A stretch of 64,000 nucleotides of DNA from Celoporthe dispersa (GCA_016584495.1 WAID01000007.1:2342001-2406000); one strand, 5' to 3'; shown: positions 12,901 to 24,460, counted from the first letter of the stretch. The notes: generated by a model not told the origin, from the sequence alone. Program-made: numbers and translations.

Positions 12901-14229
12901 ATGATGGCTCCGCAGACCGCCACAGGGCTCATCGCGATCGATCTCTCTCTCTCTCCCCCGGATGAAGATTGCACGGGAAACTAACAAGTCAGACACCACA
13001 TTGCCATAGCTTGGCGACCGCGACAGAGATTCATGCACCTGGCTGTGTCCACGGATATGATAGGCAGCAGGTGTCCCTGGGTCCCCGGCAATAAGGTGGG
13101 CCGGCCATACAATCACCAGCCTGATCACGATCTCTTGCGTGCAGTGCAGTCCAACACACATCTTCCTGCCGCCCTGGATTATTCACCGCGCCGCCGCAGC
13201 AGGGACAGCGCACTTTTGACAGAGCGGTCGTGTGTGTGCCCTTGATCCCGGTTGCGGTGCTTCTCCTGCGGATCTGTTGAATTTGGCCTGATCCGGACTT
13301 GGCACCGATTCTCCGGAGGGGTGCTTACCCCAAATTTCATCATGGGATTGTTGCCGAATGCCCATGCTCGAAAAGAGGGAGGTTCAGGGAGTGGGGGGTT
13401 GGGCGGACGCAAGCACGGCGAGGCAACACACCAAAAGGTGAGACCACCTCCTAGACCGCAGCCTGTCTCGAGACAATCGATTGTCATGCCGTCGCCTCCT
13501 CACCAATCCAGCAACATACAGCCCTTGTCTATCCTGCGATGGGCCTCGCGTCTATGTGCACGCCCACCGTGTTCATTTCAGATCTCGTCGTCAGCTCGGA
13601 CAGGACGGAGGTGGTGTGTACGTGTCAGCGGGAGAAGAGCATTGGACCGAGAGGCCTGGGTCCCAGTTTGGATCTTCAGAGAAGAGGACCTCATCAGGCC
13701 GAAGGGGTAGCATGTACTGTACCTGTGTACTCGTGCCCAGGGACCCACCGCCAGGCTCGCGGGACCCGTATAACTGGCCCTGGGCTCCATCACGTTGACG
13801 GGATCGGTGATCCCCTCAGCAAACACCGATTATTGGTTTACAGCTTTCCCCCACTCTCTGGGCCTCTGATGCCCTTCAGACCCGCGACAGCCGGCCTGGC
13901 GAGGCGACCAACGAGGCTTTCAAGCTTTCCCAACTCCCCCCCTCTCAGGAGCGTGTTTCAGAGATTGCTGCACCGCCCAAGAGCTGAGCTTGACATGTCG
14001 ACCTGCCGAAAGCCACGCCTACCGAGAGACTTGAGAACCACCCTGGGGCGGGCATCGGGCACATGAGTTCTCGACAGGCAGGGTAGCCTGCCTTTCTTGG
14101 GCTCCTCTCAGCACAGATACTACTGCTCTCTCTGGCATGAACCCGAAAAGCGTCGGTCCCTATCTCCTCCCTCGCCCGGAACCTTAACCAGCCCGTTCTA
14201 GAAGAATTTTTGAGGTGTTGTATTTCCAG
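9961..14229. other. Intergenic DNA, no gene supported
   Basis: About 4.3 kb with no convincing coding sequence. It includes an uninterrupted A20 at 10881-10900, CT-rich stretches near 11840-11925 and several short frames that overlap one another. None shows a domain or consistent splice sites. Confidence 0.5.
10881..10900. repeat. Poly-A tract
   Basis: Twenty consecutive A. No target-site duplication or retroelement coding sequence was seen beside it. Confidence 0.9.
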
Positions 14230-14337
14230 ATGCCCCGCGCGCATACCGGCTATTCCGTACTATTCGGGCCCGGCGACGCGGTTCACCAAAATCCCCCAGA
14301 CGCCGACTACGTCATCGTCCCTATTCAAAGGCAGCAA
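14230..14337 (+). CDS. Candidate exon of a small unrecognised gene
   Basis: An ATG directly follows a polypyrimidine acceptor-like TATTTCCAG (ends 14229). It opens 36 codons that end at a good donor, CAA|GTGAGC (14338). The peptide (MPRAHTGYSVLFGPGD at its start, ADYVIVPIQRQQ at its end) is not low complexity and looks protein-like. A strong CT-rich acceptor, TGCCCAG, follows at 14474; joining there in phase 0 gives only 11 more codons before a stop. The same frame also reads through without splicing to 14565. I do not recognise the family. It may be one exon of a larger gene, a short protein or chance. Confidence 0.22.
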
Positions 14338-16368
14338 GTGAGCCCCGGATTCAGGCACATGGGAAGATGCAGGATGCGGCAGTCCCTGGATCCACTAGAT
14401 TCCCTGGGCGCCTCGGCCGAGTGGTTTTTCGGTTGTGTCTTCTCTCTCTTTTTTTGTTGTCCTCCTCTGCCCAGACCTGTAGAGGGCGGGCGGGCGTACA
14501 CGCAGGGTAGCAAGAACGGGCCCATCACAGCACAGGCAGCCCTCTGCACCAGCTCGGCTGATTAAAAAAATATGCCCGAGGGTTTCTCTTCTCTTCACCC
14601 TCTTCTCTCTTCATCTTTTTTTCCTTGTCTTTTCTTATTTGTTCTAAAAAAAAAAAAAAAAAAAAGGGAGCACTCATCGCCAAGGTGCCGAGGTCGCACC
14701 CAGCCTTCAGTAGAGTTTAATGGCAGGGTATAGCTGTTAGCCCTGTAGACCTTTGCCGTGTGCACGATGGCGGCGATGGACGAGTCATCCCTCGGCCTTC
14801 AGCTATCGTGAGATCGCACCGAAGCACGAACCTGTCAGATCGAGCCATCAGGCCGTGGAGATAATAAGCACACAGAGAGAGGGCACAAGGAGGAACTCGT
14901 GCCGCTTCAGCCCCACACGCGAGATACCAGCTCCTCTGGGCGACGAGGAGAAGGGACGATCGCCTCGGGCACGAGAGCTCAGGATGCACGACATGTGTAC
15001 GAGACGCTCTGCGGACAAAAGCCTCCGCGCTAGGCTGGGACAAACAAGTTTCTGGACTGTCGTATCGATCAGAGATTAAAGTGAGGAATCGGAGACAGGC
15101 AGGATCTGTGTTCGACCTCCGTCCAATTTTTTTGGAAAATCATGTCCAAGGATAGAATCTGCACTGGCCCGCAGGGAAGAGAAAGAAGAAGGGGGGGGAC
15201 TGAGCAGACACCGCAATTTACGGGCCACGCCTCGAGAGGGGGGAGAGGGGCAGAGCCTGGTGGTCCCTTGGGCGCGCGCCTGGGAGAGGGAGGTACCCTG
15301 GGGGAGGGGTCATGCCGATGTACTGTACCTCCAGTACGGGCAGCCCAGCTGCCCTCAGGGACAAGGCCCTCAGGTGTCTGGAGGGGCTATGATGGCTGCA
15401 GGGAAGGAGAGAGAGCGGGGGGGGAGGGAGGTCGTGTGTCAGAAGGCAGAATCGAGAATTGGGGTCGTGGGGCGGGGAGGATTTTCCAACTTTCCCATGC
15501 TCGGCGAAGACTGGCACCCGCGGCACTTAGGCCCTAACACCACAGGGCGTTGATCGGCCCAGACCCCCTCCCCCTCTCCAGCAGGGGCCAAGCCTGAGCA
15601 GGGCTGTCACCAGCATGCAGGGATCAGTGCGCTACAGAACCCAGGTGCCCGCTGTGTTCCTTTTTCCTGTGGGCCCTCGGGCCTCCTCCAACGCTTTAAA
15701 TCGGAAGGCTGCCCGCACTCTGCCCTCACCTACCGCCCTTCGCCAGAACCCTCTCTTGCTTCTCCCCCCCAACATCTCAGGACCAATTCCTGGTTCTGTC
15801 TGTAGAGATCTCGTCTTATACTCGATCCTCGAGGACAACATCTTGACACCCGACGAGCTCACTCTCTCTCTGCCCGGACCAACCTCGCCGTCGCAGCACA
15901 CGGGGTCATTCACTCACACGAGATTCTCAGACCACATCGTGTATACTTTGTTCACGGACCCTGCGGATAGAGGTGGACCTGCAAATACGCACCTCCCCCT
16001 CCCTCAAAAGTTTTCAAAGAGATCGTGTGGTTGAAGAAGGCTTTCGGAAGATTGTCTCTTGGGCCTGATTTTCACAATCGAGGACTCGACTGAATCTACG
16101 TGCTTCTTGACCCCCGTCTAAGGCGACCTTTATATGTATGTATAGCGACTCTGGGGCCTTTTTTGGTTCCCTCATTGAAATGCCCTGCGCCCTTGTTTCT
16201 TTTCTTCTTTTTGCTAGACTCGGAGATATTTCACGGAATTCAGTCTCTCCAAGGCGGTCTACATACACTCTGGCCTGCACTCCATGACATTTGACCTCTT
16301 TCCCGGACCACTCTTCAAAAGGCTTACTTTGCACCCCCCCGCCCTGCAGTTATTACCCCTCTCGCAGC
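14338..16368. other. Intergenic DNA and probable leader of the zinc-finger gene
   Basis: No defended gene. It contains a pyrimidine-rich stretch at 14579-14640, an A20 at 14646-14665, G-rich patches near 15190-15430 and pyrimidine-rich sequence approaching 16369, consistent with a fungal promoter and 5' leader. An open frame at 15615-16034 is rejected for lack of any recognisable motif. Confidence 0.5.
14646..14665. repeat. Poly-A tract
   Basis: Twenty consecutive A following a T-rich stretch; a simple homopolymer. Confidence 0.9.
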
Positions 16369-17553
16369 ATGTCTCATCATCACATCCAGCGAGATGCCTC
16401 AGGGCGTCTGGTCTCGCTGCTCCACGAGACCAACGAGATCCCACATTGTGAGATGCGCCCATCTTACAGCGCTGCCTACCCCGCCTACAACAACTGTTAC
16501 GCCGCCCAGGCCGACCCGAAACGAGATGCCTCCTTCCCTAATACACCAGACCTCTCACGCTCTCACTCGTACGACTCGCAGGCCAGCGGCCACGACAGCC
16601 CCTTGACCCCAAACAGCGCTTATCATGAGCCCGTCTTCTCGAACCTCAAGGATGCCCCTTCGCAGCAGCCCTATAACATCGAGTTCCACACCGTCCTCCC
16701 GCCCATCTCGTCCTTCCACAAGGTCGCAGGCACCATGGAGGCCAGGACCCCCACGACTCCCGAGCTGAGCCGCCGGAGCTCCAACCCCTACAGCGCCATG
16801 CTCGCAGCTGCCTCGTCCTCGTCAAGCCTCGACGACTTCCACTACCGCCACGGCCTTGACGCCCACAGGCCAGTGCCCTCCCTGTCAGAACCCGCAGTCC
16901 ACCGCAGCGTCGAGAGCGTCGATGAGTCTCCCTACTCGGAGTATCCCATGTTGGATCCGCTCCTGGCGGCAGCTCCCGAGTCGCGGCGTGTTGAGCAGCC
17001 CGACGCCAGCATCAAGAAGCCGGTCAAGATCAAGGTCATCGGCTCCACGAAGCGCTACCCGTGCAAGGATCCGTCCTGCGACAAGTCATTCACCACATCT
17101 GGTCATGCCTCGCGCCACGCAAAGATCCACGAAGGGCTCAAGCCCATCTCGTGCACCTTCGCAGGCTGCCCCAAGCGCTTCACCCGCCAGGACAACATGA
17201 AGCAGCACCTCGAGACCCACCGCAGGGAGAAGACGCGCGCGTCGGGCAGGCAGGCCGGCCGGCCCTCCCTGGCCTCCCGGCGCCAGTCGGCATCGAGCAG
17301 AGGCAGCGTCAGCAGGTTCTCCTCGCCCAGGGACACACCTCCCCTGCTATCGCCCGCCATCCAGTCCGCTCCCATGCTGTCTCCTGGTCTGCCGGATAAA
17401 GTGCTACCTCGGCCTTCGATCGCCTCAAGGGCCCCCAGCGGCCTGGACGCCCTGGCCATGGTTGCTGCGACCGAGTCAGCCACTGCGGACCATGAGGACG
17501 CTGCACAGCGCCAAGCCGAGCATTCCTACTACTGGCCATCCTCGCACTACTAA
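16369..17553 (+). CDS. C2H2 zinc-finger transcription factor (two fingers)
   Basis: Nuclear DNA-binding protein of 394 residues in one exon. Two adjacent C2H2 fingers are visible. The first has C232, C237, H250, H254 and the segment FTTSGHASRHAKIH. The second has C262, C267, H280, H284 and RFTRQDNMKQHLETH. The FTTSGH...RH / RF.RQDN..QH pattern is that of the Nrg1/FlbC type of fungal fingers, so a repressor or developmental regulator is plausible, but the exact orthologue is not clear. The N-terminal 220 residues are Ser/Pro/Tyr-rich and low in structure. After the fingers comes a basic, Ser-rich tail (SRRQSASSRGSVSRFSS). The frame is open upstream to 16291; I prefer ATG 16369 because the preceding residues are low complexity and the leader there is pyrimidine-rich. 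Confidence 0.85.
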   Translation: MSHHHIQRDASGRLVSLLHETNEIPHCEMRPSYSAAYPAYNNCYAAQADPKRDASFPNTPDLSRSHSYDSQASGHDSPLTPNSAYHEPVFSNLKDAPSQQPYNIEFHTVLPPISSFHKVAGTMEARTPTTPELSRRSSNPYSAMLAAASSSSSLDDFHYRHGLDAHRPVPSLSEPAVHRSVESVDESPYSEYPMLDPLLAAAPESRRVEQPDASIKKPVKIKVIGSTKRYPCKDPSCDKSFTTSGHASRHAKIHEGLKPISCTFAGCPKRFTRQDNMKQHLETHRREKTRASGRQAGRPSLASRRQSASSRGSVSRFSSPRDTPPLLSPAIQSAPMLSPGLPDKVLPRPSIASRAPSGLDALAMVAATESATADHEDAAQRQAEHSYYWPSSHY

Positions 17554-18725
17554 ATCCGACCCGTCCTCGTCGGGGGAAAGGAAAAAAAAAAACATCTAGA
17601 ATGCTTGCCCACGCAAACCCACGCGTACTACGACAAGAGTCTTGTTGCGATCTAATGATAACTCAACAATCTCCTCACTTTTTTTTTTTTTTTGGGCTCC
17701 TCTTGTACACAATTCGGACGGTTGGGTCGGGCAACGACATATACCCTTCACGCAGCTTTCATTTGTCATTGACGGCGCAAGTTATCGGTCAGGACGGGAT
17801 AGAAATGGATGCACGAACACGCATGGCATGACCATTGCAGGACAGTCGGGTTCATGATTTTTTTTTTTTTGGGACACAATACCTGGAAACGGCGTCTCGG
17901 CTGAAATTTCTCTCTTTTCCTATTTTCATTCCTCTTGGATGCGCAAACAGAAAAAAATATGACGCTGGGCTGGGGCAGTGGACCTCCGGACCCACGAGGC
18001 AACGAAATTTTCTTTCAAGTCGCGAGAACAAAACCGGGGGGATCAGAAGGGCGACAGCACACGGGCGTGCCTGGGGGCGGTCTGTGCCAGCACCGGGCTG
18101 GTCCATCCTTCTATTCTGAATTGTGTACATATATATGCGAGACAGAGAGGCAGTCTGGCTGCACTGCACGGACAGCAGCGTAAAAGGGGCTGATTGATAC
18201 CCAAGGAGGTCGCTGAGGCGTCGCTCTACACACGAGTTGGACCACACGCGGGACAAGATAGGGACGGAGAATAAGCTATCAAAATAATCTGAGCGGCCCC
18301 TTTCTTCCCTGGAATCTTTATTTTGGAGTTTTGAGTTTCTTTTGCAATCTCGAGGCAGCTAAATGATCCGTGGTATTCTGAAATTAGAAACACGCAATCA
18401 ATTAAAACAAAAAAAAGCTCTCGTCCAGTCATCACACTGCTGTCAATATGCTCTCTCGCTCTTGGCACATGTTCTCCCAATCTGAATCGGTTGCTCATGA
18501 CAGTGAAAGGGGTGATGGAACACAACAAGGTGCTGTCATGAGCAGTGGTATCAAATTAAAAACGGTATAGCAAAAGCTGATGGATGGCTGCTGGATAACG
18601 ATAACCTTTCGCCCATCAGCCTCGACTGGACTTTTTTCTTCTTCTTTTTGTCTGTCCACTATGCGTGGGTCCGTTGCCCATCCCCCATCAGGGCCGCCGT
18701 CCTGGCCTCCTCTCTCTGCGCACCC
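17554..18725. other. Intergenic DNA between the zinc-finger gene and PRP31 (tail to tail)
   Basis: About 1.2 kb with no gene seen. Homopolymer A and T runs occur near 17582-17591, 17679-17693 and 17859-17870. It should hold the 3' ends of both flanking genes. Confidence 0.6.
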
Positions 18726-20664
18726 TTATTTCTGCCTCTTGCTAGGCGGCAGATCAGGCTTCTTGAACACCCCATCGCTGCCGCCGCCGCCGCCGCCGCC
18801 AACCTGGGTGAACGTGCCGCCTTTGAACCACCGATCCTGCTCCTCTTCTCGTTTCCTCTTCAGCTCGGCCTGGACCTTGGGGTCGACCAGCTCCAGGCCC
18901 TGCACGGGCGTGAAGTTGAGCGACGAGACCGTGCCGCCGCCGCCGAGCGTGGTGCCGACGCCCGACGTCCGCAGGCCCTTGCCGCGCAGGTCGAGGCTGC
19001 CCGCCGCGGCGGCGTTCTGCCCAAACTTGAGCGAGCTCGCGGCGCCGGGGTTGATGGAGCTCGAGAGCCCGCCGATGCCGCCCCAGCCCTTGTTCTTGGC
19101 GCTGAGTTTTGCGCGCGTGCGCGCGTCGATCTGTGTGCCTCGGACCCGTCCTGTGTCCGCCTGTCCGATCATACCCATGCCGACGGTGGAGTCGCCCGTG
19201 CCGTAGCCTGCCTCCTTCTCCTCTTTACCAAAGGCCACGCGGTTTTGGGCCTTGCGTAGCTCCGTCATGGCTACGGCCTCCTTGGCCTTCCTCGCGCGGC
19301 GGCCACCCCGCTTGCGGCTGGGCTTGTCGTCCGGGACGGGCAGGGCGCGCTGCCCCTTGTTCAGGGGCTTTTCCTGCAGCTTATCTAGGCGCTCGAGGCA
19401 GTTCTGCTTGAAGTCCTCGCCGGTCGAGCCGTCCGGGCTGGAGTGAGCGCAGTCGACGCGTGCCGCAAGGACGACCTTGGCAGATACTATGCGCAGGGCC
19501 TGCTTCTTGATGTCAGACGAGACGCTGCGGATGATGGGGGAGTGAAAGAGAAAGCCCTGTTGACGGATCGTGACGTTGGTGGCAAGAGCGCCGCTCTGCT
19601 GTTTCTTGGAGCCCCAGGCGGAGATGTTGCATGCTGGTGTCTTGGACAGGCCAGTCAGACCGCCCGCCGCGTTGAGCAGCTGTGCTGCGGTCAGGGACCC
19701 GACCATGGCCGTCAGGTTCGGCGCGAAGATGTTCATCCGCGATTGCACGTATTCCGTGAGCGTCTTCTTGGCCGTGTCGAGATCGATAACCATCTTGCAA
19801 GCGCGCATGACCCTGCTCAGCTCATCCGGCGACATGTCTCGTCCATTTGATCTGGTGGCCTCCAACGTGACGATCATGAGCGACGGGCCGTCAAGGACGG
19901 ACTTGAGGCTGGCTCCCAGGATGTTATCCGCGGTCGTCTGTAGCGTTTTGATGTGTTCCTGGTCAAACGGTCCATTTCCGAGCACGGCAACGACCTTGGC
20001 GTACTCGAGAGGGTTTGCAACAAGCGTCTCTAGCTCAGGGAACCGCACGGAGTAGTGGTCGCGGATGTACTTGTGCACCAGCACGACCTCGCTATCGATC
20101 GACGTGGATAGTTGGTTCGACTCGGTCAGGACCTCGTACTCGGGGTGGTCCTCGATGTTCCCGATCAAGGCATCTCGCGCTTCTGGTGGTTGTGCCTGGA
20201 AGTGTGCGATTTTCTGCAGGGCCGGACGCTCACAGTCAGAGCTAGTGTCCAGAAGGAGGGATGTAAACACTTCGCGATGCCCAAGGACGGGGTAGATCAT
20301 GTTTGGAGAAGGAAGAGAGTAGCCAACTAACCTCAAGGACTGGCTCGAGAGTCTTCATGAGCCCTGCGACGGTGCGCACGTCGTTGACTCCTTTTAGCTG
20401 CAGCTTTTCTATCCGCGCCTTGGCCTCTTCTGGGTCCTCTGGTGCTTGCTTGCCGGCACCTGGCACGCCGCCCATCTCCTCATCTTCATCTCCATCGTCG
20501 CCATCCATATCGCCGTTGTCGAGGTCCATGTCGCGAGTCGCATGCAAGCCGTTGGTGTCCTCAGCATCGCTACCACCCAGGATATCGTCACCGTTTCGCG
20601 CGTCGCCCTGCTCGGACCCTGAGTCCTCAAAATCCTGGAGCAGCTCATCCACAAGCGTCGACAT
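18726..20664 (-). CDS. prp31: U4/U6 snRNP splicing factor Prp31
   Basis: Binds U4 snRNA with Snu13/15.5K and tethers U4/U6 to U5 in the tri-snRNP. Exon 1 is 20332-20664 and exon 2 is 18726-20213. The intron (GTTAGT...CTGCAG, 118 bases) joins LEPVLE to KIAHFQ in phase 0. The product is 606 residues. The N-terminus is acidic (DEDEEMGG around 70-80). The segment IRDHYSVRFPELETLV is a Prp31/Nop-family signature. The Nop domain spans roughly 235-400 and contains MNIFAPNLTAMVG and NISAWGSKKQQ. After it comes a basic KRGGRRARKAKEA segment and the Prp31 C-terminal region with TELRKAQNRVAFGKEE and ARTRAKLS. A Gly8 run lies near the C-terminus, encoded by GCC repeats on the plus strand. It shares a 460-base divergent promoter with clf1. 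Confidence 0.97.
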
Positions 20665-21124
20665 CTTGAATTGTCGTGAGGGTGGAGGGGGGAGGTGCCT
20701 CAAGCTGTAGGGAAGGTGGTGGATTTCTTTTGTTGTCCAGCGAGGGAAGTCGACTCGAGGTTCTGCAGTGGGTACTTATGGAAGGCAGTCAAGAGGTTTA
20801 GCAGGGGGGGCCGATAGGCGCCATAAACTTAGCGTCAAGCACTGACCACTGCAGCAAGTGGCTTCTGCGCCCTCTTGATTGGGTGGCGGCAAAAACATCC
20901 AGCAGCCTCGCTCGTCCTGACAACTTCATCCACTTTTCTCCTCCTTCTCTCTCTCATCCACCCTCTCACCCGGTCGAGATTTTCCAAGCTTGGGCTTGGG
21001 GCTGGCAGTAGCAGGGCTTCTTGTCCTCAACAGCCGTACAAATCTGCCCGACTGTCAGGCTCATCCAGGTCCACCTTTCCTCCTGCCGCGGCTGCTCATC
21101 ATCCTCATCATCACATCGCCCATC
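20665..21124. promoter_or_regulatory. Bidirectional promoter of prp31 and clf1
   Basis: Only 460 bases separate the two start codons, so both leaders and promoters must fit here. An inverted CCAAT box (ATTGG) is at 20878-20882, followed by CT-rich initiator-like sequence at 20936-20968. Co-regulation is inferred from the arrangement, not shown. Confidence 0.6.
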
Positions 21125-23132
21125 ATGGAGTCCTCACGTGGCCCTCCACGGGTGAAGAACAAGGGCGCGGCGCCTATCCAGATCAGCGCCGAGCAGCTGC
21201 TCCGTGAAGCTGTCGACAGGCAGGAAGAGTCCCTCCAGAGGCCAGAGCAGCGCTTCGCCGATCTCGAGGAGCTGAAGGAGTTTCAGGGCCGCAAGCGACG
21301 CGAGTTTGAGGATTATATCCGGCGCAACAGCTCATCCCTCAAGAACTGGACCCAGTATACCGACTTTGAGATCCAGTACAAGGAGTTTGCACGGGCTCGG
21401 TCCGTCTTCGAGCGTGCCCTGGATGCGCTCCCCACCAACCCAGCACTATGGATGCGGTACATCGACTTTGAGATCAAGGAGCGCAACATCCAGCATGCGC
21501 GCAACCTACTGGACCGCGCGGTCACTCTTTTGCCGCGCGTGGACAAGATGTGGTACAAGTATGTCTATGTCCAGGAGGGGCTGGGGGACATCGCTGGGTG
21601 CCGACAGGTCTTTGAGAGATGGATGACGTGGCAGCCGGACGAGAGGGCCTGGAGTGCCTACATCCACTTTGAGCGGCGGTACCAGGAGTTTGACAATGCG
21701 CGGAACATCTTCCAGAGATTTGTCATGGTCCACCCAGAGCCGCGCAACTATATCAAGTGGGCCAAGTTCGAGGAGGAGTTCGGCACGAGCGACATGGTGA
21801 GGGATGTCTTTGGGGTGGCCATCGAGTCGCTTGGCGATGAGTTTGCAGACGAGCGGGTGTTCATCGCCTTTGCACGTTTCGAGTCCAAGCTGAAGCAGTA
21901 TGAGCGCGCAAGGGCGATCTTCAAGTTCGCCCTCGATAACCTGCCTCGCTCGAGATCACTGAAGCTTCATGCCGAGTATACCGTCTTCGAGAAGCAGTTT
22001 GGGGACAAGGAGGGTGTCGAGGATGTTGTGCTCTCCAAGAGGCGGAGGCACTATGAGGAACAGATCAAGGAGAACCCCAAGAACTACGACATCTGGATCG
22101 ACTACGCCAGCCTCGAGCAGACCTCTGGCGACGTGGACAGGGTACGAGAAGTCTACGAGAAGGCAGTGGCGCAGGTTCCACCGGCCCAAGAGAAGCGACT
22201 CTGGAGACGGTACATCTACCTTTGGATCTTCTACGCAGTGTACGAGGAGATGGAAGCCAAAGACACGGAGCGAGCACGACAGGTCTACGACGAGTGCCTC
22301 AACCTGATACCGCACAAGAAGTTCACCTTCTCCAAAGTCTGGCTGCTCAAGGCCCAGTTTGAGATCCGGCAGGGCAATCTCACCACCGCACGCAAGACAC
22401 TCGGGCGCGCCATCGGCATGTGCCCCAAGGACTCGCTCTTCAAGGGCTATGTGGCCCTGGAGCAGAAGCTGTACGAGTTCCAGCGGTGCCGGATGCTGTA
22501 CGAGAAGCATATCGAGTACAACCCGTCGAACTGCCAGGTATGGATCGACTGGGCACAGCTGGAGCGTGGTCTGGGCGACGATGAGCGGGCGCGGGCCATC
22601 TTCGAGCTGGGGATCGACCAGCCCGTCCTTGACATGCCCGAGATGGTCTGGAAGAAGTATATTGATTTCGAGGAGGAGGAAACCGAGTACGAGCGGGCAA
22701 GGGCGCTGTACGAGCGGCTCCTCGAGAAGGCGGACCACCCCAAGGTCTGGATCAGCTATGCCCAGTTCGAGATCAACGTGCCAGAAGAGAACGAGGAGGA
22801 GCCGGAGGGCGAGGACGAGGAGCAGCCGGTGTCGGAGGAGGCCAAGGCACGGGCGCGCAAGGTGTTCGACCGGGCGCTCAAGAACATGAAGGAGAGGAAG
22901 GCGGAGCGCGTGACGCTGCTGAACGCCTGGCTGGCGTTCGAGAGGGGCCAGGGCACGGCGGAGGATGTGGCGAAGGTCGAGAAGCAGATGCCGCGCAAGG
23001 TGCGCAAGAGGAGAAAAGAACGACGAGGGCGAATGGGAGGAGTACGTCGACTACATCTTCCCCGTCGACGACCAGCAGACTGCGGATATCTCCAACTTCC
23101 TGGCTATGGCGCAGGCCTGGAAGCAGAAGTAG
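21125..23132 (+). CDS. clf1: Pre-mRNA splicing factor Clf1/Syf3 (crooked neck), with a one-base frame break
   Basis: Scaffold of the NineTeen complex in the spliceosome nucleus. One exon, about 668 residues if the break is ignored, normal for the family. After an N-terminal segment (VKNKGAAPIQISAEQLLREA), half-a-TPR (HAT) repeats run from about residue 55 to about 590. Typical units carry W..Y..FE, as in NWTQYTDFEIQYKEFARAR and KMWYKYVYVQEGLGDIAG. An acidic loop (EENEEEPEGEDEEQ) sits near residue 560. At 23014-23017 the run AAAA shifts the frame just after KVRKRR. The next frame then carries the conserved end, including EEYVDYIFPVDDQQ and MAQAWKQK, and stops at 23132. The upstream frame instead runs on to 23230 without conserved sequence. 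ATG 21125 fits the family start; the frame is open further upstream but unlike the family. Confidence 0.96.
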
Positions 23133-23789
23133 GCCAGAGATGCTCCTACGATATTTACTATGCATGGCCGACTTTTACTGGTCCCTTTCTGGTCCTCCAC
23201 AGCTCTCTCCCTTTCTCTCTTCTCTTTTGATGTGTGTGTGTATGCGCGTGTTTGCCAGGGGCTTCAACATCGCCCCCCCCCTCCTTCCTCCACCGCCGTC
23301 GCCGCTCACAGCGGATTCAACACCCCGTCCCAACCACTTTTTCTTGTTTCTTTCATTCTGGTCTAGCTTGGGAATCTTGTCTGGCAGGCTCTCCGCAGTG
23401 GTATTCATCTGCGTTGCTGACATGTACGAACTTCCTTTCAGACGTAGTTGGCTGGCTATATGGCTGTGCGAATTTCCAGGGAGCATGTACACTGGTCAAT
23501 GCTTCTAAGAAGCATGCCCTTCTTTACTTTAGACCTGACATAGCTTACGCCAGTAACTTCCAGGTTGTAGCTATGTTAACAACTAGCACAGTAAAACGGT
23601 TGGGTATATGGGTAGATGGTATTTTTTACGAAAGAGAAAAGAGAGAGAGAGAGAAGGAGATTACCACAGAACAACAACAGCCCATCATCATCAGCCTTGA
23701 ATGACTTGTAAAACTTTATCAATCATCCAAAAGCGTAGGCAGGCAGCGCAGGTAGACGACAGTGAGGGCCAAAAAGAAATGCAAAAGTA
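23133..23789. other. Intergenic DNA between clf1 and tRNA-Gly
   Basis: No gene seen. Contains GT- and GA-rich short repeats near 23232-23246 and 23636-23656. Probably the clf1 3' UTR and spacer. Confidence 0.6.
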
Positions 23790-23900
23790 TGCGCAAACCC
23801 GGAATCGAACCGGGGGCCCATCGAATCTATTTCCTCCGGATCTTTGGTAGAACGTGAAGGAAGGTGGCAACGATGGATTTTACCACTAAACCATTTGCGC
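23790..23900 (-). tRNA. tRNA-Gly (GCC) with a 40-base intron
   Basis: Read on the minus strand, a 7-bp acceptor stem pairs GCGCAAA (from 23900) with TTTGCGC (23797-23791). A D-arm with GGTTTAGTGGTAAAATC follows. The anticodon stem CATCG/CGATG brackets loop TTGCCA...T, and the T-arm is CCCGGTTCGATTCCGGG. The anticodon GCC is at 23868-23866, which gives glycine. Bases 23864-23825 interrupt the loop between positions 37 and 38, the standard site for a spliced tRNA intron. Removing them leaves a 71-base tRNA, the usual size for eukaryotic tRNA-Gly(GCC). Confidence 0.95.
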
Positions 23901-24460
23901 TTGTTGAGAATTGCCTCATTTGAGGATACTTATGTATGCATAAGAAAAAATTGGTGTGCGTTTTCCGTGGGGTGGGAGGAGAGACCCACTGCTGCGCGGT
24001 GAAACGAAGGGCCTCTGCTGAATTACGCTAGGGAGAGAACCTGGTGGGCAATTGCTTTCCCGGCCCCCCCCCCAAAAAAAAAACAACAAAAAAAAAAACA
24101 CAACGGCCCTCTGGTCGGATTTCTGACCGTTGGGAAACGATAACCAGAACTTCTCAGACATGTCTTTTGTGCCCTCTTTTTGGTGTTCCAAGCGGTGAGG
24201 CTAAACCTCAGCTCTTGGGGGGGACGAGCAACAGAGAAAGGACAAGGCGACAAGAGAGTGACACGTTTGTGGCTGCTAGCTACGTGATGCCAGTCGTGAA
24301 GAGAGGGGGAGGGGCCTGGGAGTGCCACACACAAACAAGTCTAGCAGCCCAACACAAGCAGAGACCACGGGGTGACCTGCACCTCCACAGTGACATCATC
24401 ATCATCATCATTTCCGTGCCTTCCTCCCCATTCCAGAAACACAGAAAGAAAGGGAAAGAA

